64,000 nt of DNA from Osedax fenrisi. Lineage: Eukaryota; Annelida; Polychaeta; Sabellida; Siboglinidae. A program made the position numbers and the translations under genes. The notes under the pieces are model-generated. The model saw nothing but the letters and a program-made list of their open reading frames with translations. It had not been told where the DNA came from and searched no databases. The DNA lies in NCBI GenBank assembly GCA_964019155.1, contig OZ025240.1, positions 39,446,715-39,510,714 on the forward strand. The letters are read 5' to 3'. Shown piece after piece: positions 54,101 through 61,859 of this stretch. The first letter of the stretch is position 1; each line of letters begins with the position of its first letter.

Positions 54101-54852
54101 CAAACTAATATATCCATAAAGTTATTACTATAATATGTATATTATATTATAGTCCAGCGATCGATCTCCTACTACTTCTTGGAATTTTGAAATTAAATAA
54201 ATAAATGAGCAATATCAATTACGTTGTTTATAATGCGACTTTTACACCCAATGCAATGCGTTCATTTGATATCAAACAGTTAATTATATATATCGCTAGT
54301 TGACATCTTATTACATAATATATCGTATATAATACTGCATTTAAATTTATTAAAACTGATTAACTTATAGATGTCATATTATATGTTTAAAATATGAGTA
54401 TTTTGCTATTATTTTCACCATTTTTTACAAATTTATTTTTTTTACCAAATAGGTCATGTATAACATATTAAATTGTATCATTTATATATCTTTATATGCT
54501 CTACAAGTTTTAGATGATATACAATATATATTAAATAATATTATTCTTTAATACAAAAATAAAATAAAATATTTATTTTTAACAAATTTCAAAAACCGCG
54601 AATCCCCTAGAGTACCTAACATACAATAGTTTCACTAAATGATTATATTATAGTATGGCATTTACAGAGATTAATGAAATATCTATCTGGAGATCTGTAG
54701 ATAGTTCGTAGTTAGTAGTGTGGATAGAATACTATCTATAGATATTAGTTACTTGCAAACATTCATTTGCATATAATAGGTTTTATTTTTTTAATTATTA
54801 GAATTAATTCTTATTAATAAATATAATTATTATTAATAAATATATATATCTA

Positions 54853-54906
<54 letters not shown>

Positions 54907-55573
54907 CATTTATGGTATTAAACTTTCGAATGGTTTAGAATTTAAACGATTACTGTAAAAAGCTAAAATACAATTTCTTTAGAAATACATAAAATTCGAC
55001 TATTTTATTCTGTATATTTATTATTTTTATAAGTAATTATTAGTATTTTAATAAATTAGTATTTCTTCGTATAGAAGCCCGAATAATCCTGTCTACTTTT
55101 TATATTGGTACTATTTATGTCACTAAAAAGTGATCCACAGTAATCTAACGTAGATAATACAAGAGCATTAATTAATATTCTAGTAACACGCGTAGAGCAA
55201 TATTTTCTAATATGGGCGATTCTATGTAAATGGTAATTTGCAGACTTAGATATAGCATTAATATGATGACCAAAAGATAAAGACCTGTCCATAATGACGC
55301 CGAGGTTACGGACTGAATCAGAAGGTTGTGTCAATTTACACTCAACAACCACAAAATAGTCATTATTCAGAATACATTCATTAGTTCTGTTTTCGGTGTA
55401 TTCACTAGAAGATCATTTCTAAGAAGTCAATTCATAATTTCTGAAGTACACTCTATGAGTTCCAAATTAGAGGATAAAATAATAGGACGCTTAATGATAA
55501 GCTGAATATCATCAGCATATATATGGTAATTAAATGTGTTAGTTAACTTGTTAATAATATTAGATAGGGGATC

Positions 55574-55610
<37 letters not shown>

Positions 55611-56269
55611 AATATATAAGATATGATTATTATATATTATAAATATATATATATATACATATATGTGTGTATATGTGTTTATACACATATATTTGTGTGT
55701 ATGTGAGTAGTAATACACATGTCATATATATTACATAACAACATGATATAATATTTAGAACATAATTTGCTAAAGAATAATTAAGAATCTTACAATAATG
55801 TAATATTTAGTATAACTATAAACTGCCTACTAATAGTATACTAATCGCATATTGTAGTGCCACCTTCTATGTTAAAGTACCTATTTGAATGATGCAGCAT
55901 ACATATATATATATCATATTTATTATCAATTATACTCGTATATAGACGTCGTTCAGTGTCGTACAAGTATACCTATACGACACTGTACGACGTGTACTGC
56001 ATGTATATCAAGGACATGTGCGTGCTTAACTATGTCATTGATTATATTTTGGAAAAAATCAATGATTAAGAATAATAAAAAAATACCAACCGATTTAAAT
56101 AATAATGTCCTCTTTAATTGCATGTGTCATTTAAAAGTTTTTGTATCATACATGTGTACTGGTAATAACATTATTAGGTGCATATTGTTAACGTATACAT
56201 TTATATTAATGGTCAGTCGATATTCATGCTATATATACATGTATGTACAATGTAAGTACATTGAGCATA

Positions 56270-56311
<42 letters not shown>

Positions 56312-57969
56312 CTAGAAAGACGAAATTCATCAGTATAAATCAAGGAATAAATGATGCTATAAAAAAAGCCTAAACAAAGAAAGAATATTAAAGAAGTTTC
56401 TGATTTTAAGTATCTTGGGACCTACATCCTCATAAAAATATATAAATATCAGATTAGCTAAAAGCTGGGCAGCATTAAATGAGATGAGCTCTATATGGAA
56501 ATCTAGATTACCTGATAATATGAAAAGACACTTTTTCAGAGCAACTTTTGAGTCTGTTTTAATATATGGTTCTGTTAGCTGGACTCTAACAATATCACTT
56601 GAAAAAAGACTTGAAATTATACTCGAATGCTGCGTGCCATCCTAAATATATCTTGGAAAGATCATCCAAACAACAAAGAGATATACGGAAATATACCGGA
56701 CATTTGCACGTCGATAAGACAGAAAATATTGCGTTTTGCTGGTCACTGTTGGAGATACAAATTGGAACTGGCATCTGATAATCATTTACTTCTCGTAATC
56801 TCGTAAATAGGTGAAATACCAGATAATATTTTGATTTTTATCCACCTAAGCTTTTAAGCCAACTCTGAATATTAGTATTATATATATACATATATGATTT
56901 AGATATCTCTTGCAATCTCTTGTGTTATCTAGATTACAATATTGCAATAGTTTACTAATTAATTCCAAACTGAAATTATTTTATGGATTAAATAGGGTTA
57001 TTAAATCATCTACAAGATTAATCTTTAATATTAAGAGGTGTGACCAAATAAGTATTACAAAAAATTAGGCGATTTAAATTGGTTCCTTATGGACAATATG
57101 TGCAAATTTAAAATACTAAGTATAACTCATAAAACTATTATTTTGAAAAAGCCTATATATTTAAATAAACTCCTTAATGAAGAGCTAATGAGAAACACTC
57201 GTCTGCAATATTCAAATTTACTTTCAGTGCCGAAAATAAATCTGATGAGAATTGGGAAAAGATCGTTCGGCTGGGCTGCTCCTTCCATGTGGAATTCTCT
57301 TCCCAAGTCATTACGATATACAAGGAGTCACACCGAATTCAAGAAGAAATTGCGAATTTTGTTGTTAACTATTTAATTAATTTATTAATTTAATTATTTA
57401 TTTTTATATATTCTCAACACTTGTGAGATTTTAAAATATAACGAGTGTCTAAATAAATAATTACCTTACCTTACCTTACCTTAGATACAATAATTAACCG
57501 GGAACATGTGTTTTCTAACATGTGATTACTAATACTAATATCTATTGATATAGAGCATTACATTGTAATCACAATATGAAAAAAAACATAAAACTATAAT
57601 TATAGAATGACGAGCCATGAACAGATAACTGCAGTGTTAAGTGCATAATAACGTAAGATACGTTATTGGTTCATAAATCCATTCGCCATCATATATTACA
57701 TATATATCATATATACAATTGTCTACATGTTAAACATATTACAGCGTTTTTGTTCGCTTATAATGTCATCATAAAATAAGTATTGTTTTCATTAATAATA
57801 ATATATTGTTTTATTTGATATAGGGTTATTCAACCTACTGGTTATATTGATGTGGGTGTGTATTACACGTTGATTTCATATTATATCTACGTTTACATCA
57901 ACTATTTCTACTATGTTGGTTTAAATAGTAATATATATTATTTACAAGAATATATTAGAAATATACTAG

Positions 57970-58005
<36 letters not shown>

Positions 58006-58455
58006 ATGTAGTGTATATTAGTGTATATGTGTGTGATAATGAATTATCTTTAGATCAGCGCGCGGTAATGAATAAGCTAAGGTATAAGTGTGGGTATGAA
58101 TCGTATATAGGTAACATATTATATATCGTGCGGCGCGGAGTATTCGGCGAGTTATTATAGGTTATATAATGTCGATTAGGTGGTAACCTACCGCGCCATA
58201 AAGGATCGACCACCAATCAGCAAGAAACTACAAGAGACTACCAAATATAATTGTATAGACACGCCCCTAAAATATCGTGGGCGTGTCGAGCCGAAACTAA
58301 TCTTGGCGTTTACCGTTTGGTCGTGGTGCATACGCCGTACAGTGTACGCCGTACACGTCGACGACTTTGACTTTTAATAAAGGAATTAAACTTTGACTTA
58401 TTTAAAGTAATTTGAATTATAGAGTAGTGTATTACGTAGAGAGAGACAACACTAC

Positions 58456-58497
<42 letters not shown>

Positions 58498-59261
58498 TAT
58501 CTTACATACACACACGTGATATGGTGTCACTAACGGATAGATTAATGCTGCCCCAGTACAGACATTGACTGTGCCATGCGTGACACACAATGATGTCCAC
58601 GAACTGTATCCCGGTTGTCCAGTACTGCTTCTCGACCAGTAGGGTCAACGCCATAATGCAGGACACGGCGTCCACGAACGACTGATTCTTTAGCAGAAGA
58701 TTCACACCTATAGTCGTATGATGTAATGTATGATGTAATGTATGACGTAATGCATGACGTAATGCATGATGTAATGTATGATGTAATGCATGATGTAATG
58801 TTGTAGATATGCGCATCCTATAACAATTAATTCATTATCGTTCATACATATACGCGTGTAATTTATTATATATTTGTAATGTAATTTATTGTATTTAATT
58901 AATTCATTAATTTGTTAAATAAATATACTAAATGTAAAGGTAGTAATCATTTCGTATCACTAAACGATGGGATTACCAATTAAGAGAACACTTCGTACGG
59001 GATATTAAGGTTGTCGATGTTGTTCAAGTAAATCAAAAAGTTCCGATACAACTCGAGTTGTCGGAGATCTCCGATATTCACCGATTAGTGGTGACTAATA
59101 GATTCGCAGGAATAACAGAATTATCGGATACACACATGTAGTTTAGTGTGCAATCGAGTAATGTAGGATATGTGATGTATTGGTAATATAAAACAAGTCA
59201 ATACATTCACGTTTCTTATTGGTTTATTATGGGGGGGGGGGGTACCTCGATATCGCTAACA

Positions 59262-59302
<41 letters not shown>

Positions 59303-59707
59303 TATGTACATATATACATATACAATTATATATACACAATCGTATACATACACACGTATACATATATAAATAGTATTCTCATGTGATATTTATCAATTCT
59401 ATGTTAGTGTGATTTGTGTAGCATGCAATACCTATAATCAGACGGACAGTGGTCAGTTGATACATAGGTACAATTGTAGTCTGCCCGTCTATTGCACTTT
59501 ATATACTACAAACGCCACATTCTTAAGATATTAGTCATCGTCGCTATGGCCGCTAACCTCTCGAGAAAACCTTTCCGTTAAGGATTAGAACGAAGAACGT
59601 AGTGCCGTTAGCGAACACGCCCACAATCGCCAACGCCAACTGGAACTTGTCCAAGGTCACGGCCCAGTTCTCCAAGGTCACCGCCGTTCCTTCGGTAGAC
59701 CCCACCG
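35688..59707 (-). CDS. Class A (rhodopsin-like) G-protein-coupled receptor, split gene, partial
   Basis: Six firmly recognised exons on the minus strand, joined by GT-AG borders in compatible phases, give a seven-helix receptor lacking TM4 and ECL3. Landmarks: TM1 GVFANGTTFFVLILN; TM2 NLLLKNQSFVDAVSC with the conserved Asp; ECL1/TM3 Cys in VCHAWHSQC; TM3 end IERYMAVVKP (E/DRY motif); TM5 LIPLFMFVILYG with its Pro; TM6 TVGFDP, where the usual Trp of CWxP is Phe; TM7 LNCVLNPFVY (NPxxY). The tail is short and Ser/Thr-rich with a Cys after helix 8. Such receptors sit in the plasma membrane and signal through G proteins. The ligand cannot be told. The upstream exon and start codon are not identified. 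Confidence 0.85.
36062..36590. repeat. 529-bp near-perfect palindrome (foldback)
   Basis: Arms 36062-36316 and 36340-36590 are inverse copies with only scattered differences. The loop is about 23 bases. Arm edge: ATTATATAACACTATATTTT. The innermost arm word is GTTATATGTG/CACATATAAC. It includes internal TA and CA/TG tracts. It sits in the intron between TM6 and TM7 exons, so a transcript of the receptor gene would contain a ~250-bp perfect-looking duplex. Probably a foldback transposon or an inverted duplication. Confidence 0.95.
36788..36985. promoter_or_regulatory. GC-rich intronic island with X-box, CACGCCC boxes and CRE-like sites
   Basis: GTTACCCTAGTAAC (36818-36831) fits the X-box bound by RFX factors. 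AACACGCCCCC and GTTACGCCCCC flank it, and AACGCCCAC appears inverted, making a small palindrome (36798-36822). GTGACGTGAG and TTACGTCATAG are CRE-like. A CA/CG tract follows. The island stands out sharply from its AT-rich surroundings. It lies between the TM6 and TM7 exons. Confidence 0.4.
37431..37478. repeat. 12-bp tandem repeat, four units
   Basis: CAGGATTATATA is repeated at 37431, 37443, 37455 and 37467. Confidence 0.95.
38233..38368. mobile_element. 136-bp miniature element with CTCGGCTCGG interior
   Basis: The ends are GTGATGTAAATGATGC and, on the other strand, GTGATTTAAATAATGC. The interior has AAAGTCTC and CGTCTCGGCTCGGCATT words. A related, longer sequence is at 60715-60950, ending CATCATTTACATCA. 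A hAT-type MITE is a guess from the ends; no target duplication is clear. Confidence 0.55.
38445..38573 (-). CDS. GPCR exon: ICL3 and TM6
   Basis: 129 nt, 43 codons, phase 0 at both ends. Acceptor ACACTCGCAG, donor CCA|GTACGC. It reads HSRGRKEVNGKQSTLKMAQI, then RMTQIGFSVTVIFIF and TVGFDPWP. The Arg/Lys-rich start is the end of ICL3. TVGFDP is the TM6 kink region with Phe in place of the usual Trp. The preceding exon ends in phase 0, as required. Confidence 0.75.
39606..39706 (-). CDS. GPCR exon: TM5
   Basis: 101 nt starting in phase 1, donor AATAAACAG|GTTCGTG. It reads WLFVYYLIPLFMFVILYGSI then IVALRRQNQLNKQ. The Pro and following Tyr are the TM5 landmarks, and RRQ begins ICL3. The acceptor is taken at GTCATAG because the same frame meets a TGA just upstream. 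Confidence 0.85.
39775..39838. repeat. Polypurine (GA) tract upstream of the TM5 exon
   Basis: About 64 bases of nearly pure A/G on the plus strand, hence a long pyrimidine tract on the coding strand about 70-130 bases before the TM5 acceptor. It may substitute for a local polypyrimidine tract. Confidence 0.8.
40053..40099 (-). CDS. Candidate GPCR exon: ECL2
   Basis: 47 nt between an acceptor CACCTCAG and a donor CTAG|GTGTTC. It reads GLPRDLYSYHTTPYL, and its phases (needs two bases from the exon before, leaves one) join both the TM3 exon and the TM5 exon in frame. The content suits the loop before TM5. Evidence is phase and position only. Confidence 0.35.
40322..40467. repeat. 146-bp palindrome with a TA array as its loop
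   Basis: Arms 40322-40375 and 40414-40467 are inverse copies with about two mismatches. They start GTTAATATGCTTATATATAA. The centre is a pure TA tract of about 38 bases. Confidence 0.95.
40473..40563 (+). other. TM4-like reading on the strand opposite to the receptor gene
   Basis: A GC-rich patch reads NIFHRDFAMTSNVLIGVLTV then WARAACGAVC before a stop on the plus strand. A hydrophobic helix with Trp near its middle after a basic/MT stretch is what TM4 looks like. It lies exactly between the TM3 and TM5 exons, where TM4 is missing, but in the wrong orientation and beside a palindrome. It may be chance. Confidence 0.25.
41428..44353. mobile_element. 2.9-kb CACTA-like nonautonomous element with GGTATAAC arrays
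   Basis: It begins CACTGTTAAAAATAAGGGTA and ends, on the other strand, CACTGTTAGAAATAAATGGT. A TG dinucleotide flanks both sides (41426-41427, 44354-44355). About 15 copies of GGTATAA(C/G) or its inverse GTTATACC crowd the first 350 bases, and about 17 crowd the last 380 (43980-44345). The middle has no transposase and contains other repeats. CACT(A/G) ends plus dense subterminal motifs are typical of CACTA/EnSpm-like elements, whose transposase binds such motifs. Confidence 0.8.
42325..42700. repeat. Diverged ~370-bp repeat, first copy
   Basis: It shares with 45684-46040 the blocks TATAAAGTCAA, GATTAATGTAA, TTTTATATTGTTATCGT, CTCGGTGAGATTG, TTCGGTTTGCATCTCA with GGTAGGTAC, and a final ATAAA region. 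A TA tract immediately precedes both copies. GAGAT and ATCTC form a small stem. Origin unknown; possibly LTR-like, but no clean TG...CA ends. Confidence 0.7.
44593..44870 (-). mobile_element. Full-length tRNA-derived SINE
   Basis: On the minus strand it starts at a TA tract with GTGGCTCAGTTGGCTAAGGC, a tRNA A-box sequence. It has a B-box-like GGTTTCAAGACAC about 45 bases later, then a tRNA-unrelated body (CATTAAAATAGGTCTTAAAA through GACATTAGAGCCATATG) and the 3' module GGGATGAAAGGACTCCACC followed by an A/T-rich tail. Such elements are transcribed by RNA polymerase III and moved by a LINE partner. Which retrotransposon here is the partner is not evident. Confidence 0.85.
45140..45206 (+). 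mobile_element. Isolated SINE head (tRNA-like)
   Basis: TAGCTCAGTTGGCTAAGGCG is followed by CAGATATACAATTATAAGG and GGCCCAAGCAACC. It matches the head of the SINE at 44812-44868, but the B box and body are missing. It cannot fold as a complete tRNA. Confidence 0.6.
45290..45495. repeat. Three 40-bp GGTTAC...GTAACC units around a CA/TA tract
   Basis: Units 45290-45329 and 45353-45392 are direct copies, each bounded by GGTTAC and GTAACC. A third, from 45455, is inverted and lies on the far side of CACACA and TA tracts. Units two and three therefore make a palindrome with the microsatellite as loop. Confidence 0.8.
45558..45683. repeat. Two (TA)n arrays before the second 370-bp repeat
   Basis: TA tracts at about 45558-45598 and 45642-45683 with a short AT-rich spacer. 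Confidence 0.9.
45684..46040. repeat. Diverged ~370-bp repeat, second copy
   Basis: Same ordered blocks as 42325-42700, including GGCTCGGTGAGATTG, TTCGGTTCTGCGTCTCACC and GGTTGGTAC. It has CCTATAAAAG upstream of them and CAATAAAG near the end, which would fit a promoter and a polyadenylation signal of an LTR-like unit, though its borders are unclear. Confidence 0.7.
46316..46405. repeat. (TA)n microsatellite, about 90 bases
   Basis: Pure TA tract. Confidence 0.95.
46410..47235. other. No gene recognised; small hairpin and a duplicated 45-bp word
   Basis: A hairpin CAGGTAGATAT...ATATCTACCTG spans about 46594-46638. A ~45-bp direct duplication containing GACAATAGTACGGAAATCCG and its near copy lies at 47070-47160. 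No coding frame is supported. Confidence 0.5.
47236..47482 (+). mobile_element. SINE copy with an intact B box
   Basis: GGGTTCAAACCTAGTCC is a consensus B box. The body follows with ACCATTAAAATAAATC and ATATGAGAGCG, the 3' module GATGGGATAAAAGGATACCA and an AAAATAACAAAAAA tail. The A-box end is missing. Confidence 0.8.
47490..48540. other. AT-rich intronic stretch, no gene seen
   Basis: Contains CTATAGG/TATATAGG words at 47975-48060 and a ~12-bp tandem repeat TTATACCCTATG, about four to five units, at 48212-48260. Nothing coding. Confidence 0.5.
48553..49057. repeat. Inverted 40-bp repeats 420 bp apart
   Basis: GTGTTAACCATCGATATAAA and onward (48553-48592) is matched in reverse by TCAATTGATTATCCACTTTC through GGTGTTAACAC (49016-49057). 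It could be the internal ends of an unrecognised foldback element. Confidence 0.8.
49218..49652. mobile_element. 435-bp CACTA-like miniature element with GTACCCTA array
   Basis: The left end is TACTATTAAAAATTAGGGTA. The right end, on the other strand, is CACTGTTAAAAATGAGGGTA, matching the termini of the element at 41428. TA flanks both sides as a possible 2-bp duplication. About 15 copies of GTACCCTA or variants fill the whole element. It therefore shares termini but not the internal motif with the 2.9-kb element. Confidence 0.8.
49814..49930. repeat. 22-24-bp tandem repeat, five units
   Basis: Units contain GTATACCACTAACCTATGG with variants. A looser field of GGGTTACCATAG-like words follows at 50035-50300. 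Confidence 0.9.
50941..51017 (-). CDS. GPCR exon: end of TM3 with ERY motif
   Basis: 77 nt, acceptor TTATTTCACAG, donor ACCAC|GTAAGTG. It reads VLNLLLIAIERYMAVVKPFS then HTTFTT. ERY is the conserved E/DRY motif at the inner end of TM3, and VVKPFSH is typical ICL2. It starts in phase 0, exactly as the previous exon ends, and ends in phase 2. Confidence 0.92.
51056..51109. repeat. (TA)n microsatellite beside the TM3 exon
   Basis: Pure TA, about 40 bases from the 3' splice site of the TM3 exon. Confidence 0.95.
51560..54607. mobile_element. TIR element with GGGGxTTCGC ends, carrying an RTE copy
   Basis: The left end is AGGGGGTTCGCAGCTTTGA and the right end, on the other strand, GGGGATTCGCGGTTTTTGA. 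TA flanks both (51558-51559, 54608-54609). The outer parts (51560 to about 51980 and about 54030-54607) are AT-rich without ORFs, and the middle is an RTE-like retrotransposon. The parallel with 4512-9203 is clear: an RTE element sits inside a TA-flanked G-run element. Confidence 0.65.
52086..54013 (+). pseudogene. RTE-like retrotransposon copy 2, reverse transcriptase
   Basis: Same family as 5649-8886 but better kept. One frame runs from 52086 to 53540 with only two stop codons (TAA 52308-52310, TAG 53265-53267). A one-base loss in an A-run near 53520 shifts the last part (53510-54013). Blocks: KENWIQEQCNAINEDMARGR, LLKTWTEYCNNLYNYPIK, GNDNISAELIKHGGE, IIPIPKKGDTKKCSNYRTLS, DFKKAFDRVWHKGLW, GVRQGYLLSPVLFNIFLEQI, LRFADDIDLIAG, YYGHICRHDGLAK and KGRPRNNWM. 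Catalytic FxxAFD and FADD are intact. Just upstream (about 51985-52075) is an endonuclease remnant ending INSDHDLV. The rest of the endonuclease is missing. Confidence 0.92.
54858..54902. repeat. (TA)n microsatellite
   Basis: TA tract in the intron between the TM2 and TM3 exons. Confidence 0.9.
55050..55575 (-). pseudogene. CR1-like reverse transcriptase fragment, 5' end at a TA array
   Basis: Downwards from the TA tract at 55576-55608 the minus strand reads DPLSNIINKLTN, FNYHIYADDIQLIIKRP (YADD active site), a stop, LLVNTPKTELM, a frame break, then SVRNLGVIMDRSLSFGHHI and HRIAHIRKYCSTRVTRILI with LVLSTLDYCGSLFSDI. This is the palm and thumb of a CR1-type enzyme. The palm start and endonuclease are absent. 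Confidence 0.85.
56307..56810 (+). pseudogene. RTE-like C-terminal fragment, 5' end at a TA array
   Basis: Immediately after the TA tract (56274-56306) it reads NTRKTKFISINQGINDAIKK, then VSDFKYLGTYI after a stop and frame change. Near 56620-56760 it reads TRMLRAILNISWKDHPNNKE, IYGNIPDICTSIRQKILRF and AGHCWR. This is the thumb and C-terminal AGHCxR region of an RTE-type element from a family different from copies 1 and 2. Confidence 0.8.
56890..57485 (+). mobile_element. CR1/L2-like 3' end with (CCTTA)n tail
   Basis: It starts with LSRLQYCNSLLINSKLKLFY and STRLIFNIKRCDQIS, then an open frame (57089-57376) with CKFKILSITHKTI and RSFGWAAPSMWNSLPKSLRY ending FKKKLRILLLTI and a stop. RxFxxAAPxxWNxLPxxxR is the hallmark C-terminus of CR1/L2 enzymes. 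A short 3' UTR ends in four to five CCTTA units, which serve as the family's terminal repeat. Confidence 0.88.
58040..58375. promoter_or_regulatory. GC-rich patch with CCAAT box and CACGCCC palindrome
   Basis: ACCAATCAGC (about 58213) is a strong NF-Y-type CCAAT box. GACACGCCCC and GGGCGTGTC form an inverted pair (58257-58289), and GCCGTACAGTGTACGCCGTA is a further palindrome-like word. A 65-codon plus-strand frame (58180-58377) has no recognisable motif. The patch lies just 3' of the TM2 exon. Confidence 0.3.
58458..58492. repeat. (TA)n microsatellite near the TM2 exon donor
   Basis: TA tract about 40 bases downstream of the exon 58535-58707 on the coding strand. Confidence 0.9.
58535..58707 (-). 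CDS. GPCR exon: TM2, ECL1 and start of TM3
   Basis: 173 nt, acceptor ACGACTATAG, donor CTATCC|GTTAGTG. It reads VNLLLKNQSFVDAVSCIMAL then TLLVEKQYWTTGIQF and VDIIVCHAWHSQCLYWGSIN. The Asp after NQSF is the TM2 landmark, and the Cys in VCHAW should bond with ECL2. Phase 1 entry fits the TM1 exon, and phase 0 exit joins directly to VLNLLLIAIERY of the TM3 exon. Confidence 0.88.
58717..58800. repeat. 12-bp minisatellite, seven units, touching a splice acceptor
   Basis: Units are (T/C)ATGA(T/C)GTAATG. The array ends three bases short of the CTATAG acceptor of the TM2 exon, so it occupies the place of the branch site and pyrimidine tract. Confidence 0.95.
59232..59297. repeat. G-run followed by a TA array
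   Basis: A run of about a dozen G, then GGTACCTCGATATCGC and a TA tract (59265-59296). Confidence 0.9.
59558..59707 (-). CDS. GPCR exon: N-terminal segment and TM1
   Basis: The donor is CTCGAGAG|GTTAGCG. It reads GSTEGTAVTLENWAVTLDKF then QLALAIVGVFANGTTFFVLI and LNGKVFSR. The Asn in FANG is the TM1 landmark. An in-frame TGA lies about 13 codons upstream of the proposed acceptor (CGCTAG at 59708-59713) and there is no Met, so at least one more 5' exon is required. The acceptor is weak and its exact place is uncertain. Confidence 0.72.
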
Positions 59708-60072
59708 CTAGCGTGTTGTGTAATCAATATGTAGACACGCGTATAGTAAATAGTATTCATAATATTATGTCTAACGTGTACATAATTATGTATATTAATA
59801 TACAAATAAATTTATTTTTAAACATAGGTAATTGTTTATAATTTACATATTAACAAATATTATATATAATATATTTTTATATATTATATAATATATGAAT
59901 TTAATATATATATTTAATATATAATATTTTAATATAATATAATATATATATTTGTTCAACAACAACAGAAAATAGGCATATTATTTTTAAGCCCTTTAGA
60001 AGAATATATTATATAAATATTATTATAAATCAACAGAAAAAAAAAATTATTATTAAAATTCTTGTAATAAAT

Positions 60073-60104
<32 letters not shown>

Positions 60105-60476
60105 TATGATAATAAACAAAATTGTATATAACATCAAGGAAAAGATGGCCGCTAATGCATACATTTTTATTTTAGGATTGATTTATTTTATCCTATGGTA
60201 TCTAGATATCAGAAACAACTGATTACTTTAGTCGGTACTCTTTTTATTTAATAATTCATAGTAATGTAGGTATTGTTTTTAGATATATAGCACATGGATG
60301 ATGTAGAAGCAGATTAAAGGTTAGATCTTTTCATATTCGATTACTTCAGTTTACATAAATGTGTATTCATTTAAATTATTTATAATATTTTAAAAATTAA
60401 ATTGGATTTTATCGGTTTTTATTTCGGATAAATTTCAAAATGTCATATAATATATATATATATATATATATATAAA

Positions 60477-60950
60477 CAGTAAAATACCTCATTATAAGAA
60501 AAACCTCACAGCAAGAAAAAAACTATTATTAATTAATTATTTTATATCTTAATATATTAAATTATACTTTAAAATAAACTCATTATAAGAAATTTATATA
60601 AAGAAAAACATCGCTATAAGAACAACATATTTCAATTATTCGGAAAATAACTGGAAAATAATTATAATAAATTTAATTTTTGTCTTCTCACTTATCAAAT
60701 AAAATTACAAATTAAGTCTCAATCTCAGTCTCCGTTATACTCTATACGTATTATACTCTATAAAGTCTCAACTTGCATCGGGCTCAATTGGTTAGAGTCT
60801 CGGTTCGGCTCGGCATTATTTGGCTAGAGTCTCAGCTCGGCTTGGGCTCGTTTTTTTTCTTCCGAAAATGGAAGTTTACTATCGGCTGTAATAACCAAAA
60901 GTCTCGGCTCGGCATTAAAATGCTCGCCATCATTTACATCAATACTATGG
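60477..60950. repeat. Pogo-like terminus followed by a CTCGGCTCGG element
   Basis: CAGTAAAATACCTCATTATA followed by AGAAAAACCTCACAGCAAG resembles pogo/Tigger-type ends with an internal repeat (CTCATTATAAGAA again at 60578). No matching right end was found. From about 60715 the sequence has AAAGTCTC and CTCGGCTCGGCATT words shared with 38233-38368 and ends CATCATTTACATCA. Confidence 0.4.
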
Positions 60951-61444
60951 ACTATATATATACTGCATATCATATAGAGTATACATATATGTATATAATG
61001 CATTTTGTAATGTAAAATATAAATGTAAATTAACTACTAGGAAAGTAATAGTTAACGTATAAGTTATAACAGTATACTGTATATTATAGTATGCTATACT
61101 ATAGTATAGTGGTAATGTGCGCTAATTCCAAGACATCGCTATGTAAATGTCGACCCTAATTACGGGCGACACTATAATATTTTATCGAATAAATCTTATT
61201 GATAGCGCTACTTCTACTTAAACATTAGTACAAACACCCACACATACACACATACACCCACACACACAATAACATATTGTGTCGAGTATTATAGGTTGAT
61301 CCGTAGAGCTAGCTCTATGGATTGATACGTTCTATAACGTTACTTTTATTACATCATTATTTAATAAGTACATATTAAAGAATGATGTAATGAAAGTTAC
61401 ACATCGTTATTACGTACTAATGATAGTTGACAGTTTTATACTAG

Positions 61445-61476
<32 letters not shown>

Positions 61477-61859
61477 AAGTCATATTTTTTATATATAAAA
61501 TCTATATATTTATTTGTAAATTATAATGTATTTAAGAACACTACACTTAATATTTATATATCACTTATATATATATATATTATGATGTATAGTATTTATT
61601 AAATGAATATACTTTATTATACTAAACTAATTGCATATCTAAAGGTGTAATACAGTTTATAATAGTGGTTGTATAATAAATATAAGTTATTAAAATAATA
61701 AGTATATATATATACTATATATAATATATATAGGAGTATACTATAATACTATAATAGTATAATATTCATGATTTGTATAGGTATCTATAATTATCTAATC
61801 TACGCCTAGACTAAATACTATTAATTATATTATACATATATCGTAATGACCATAATTAT

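Noticed and set aside
57852..58160. A 102-codon plus-strand frame rich in Tyr and Ile
   Set aside because: Composition follows the local AT bias and includes a TA array; no motif and no splice context.
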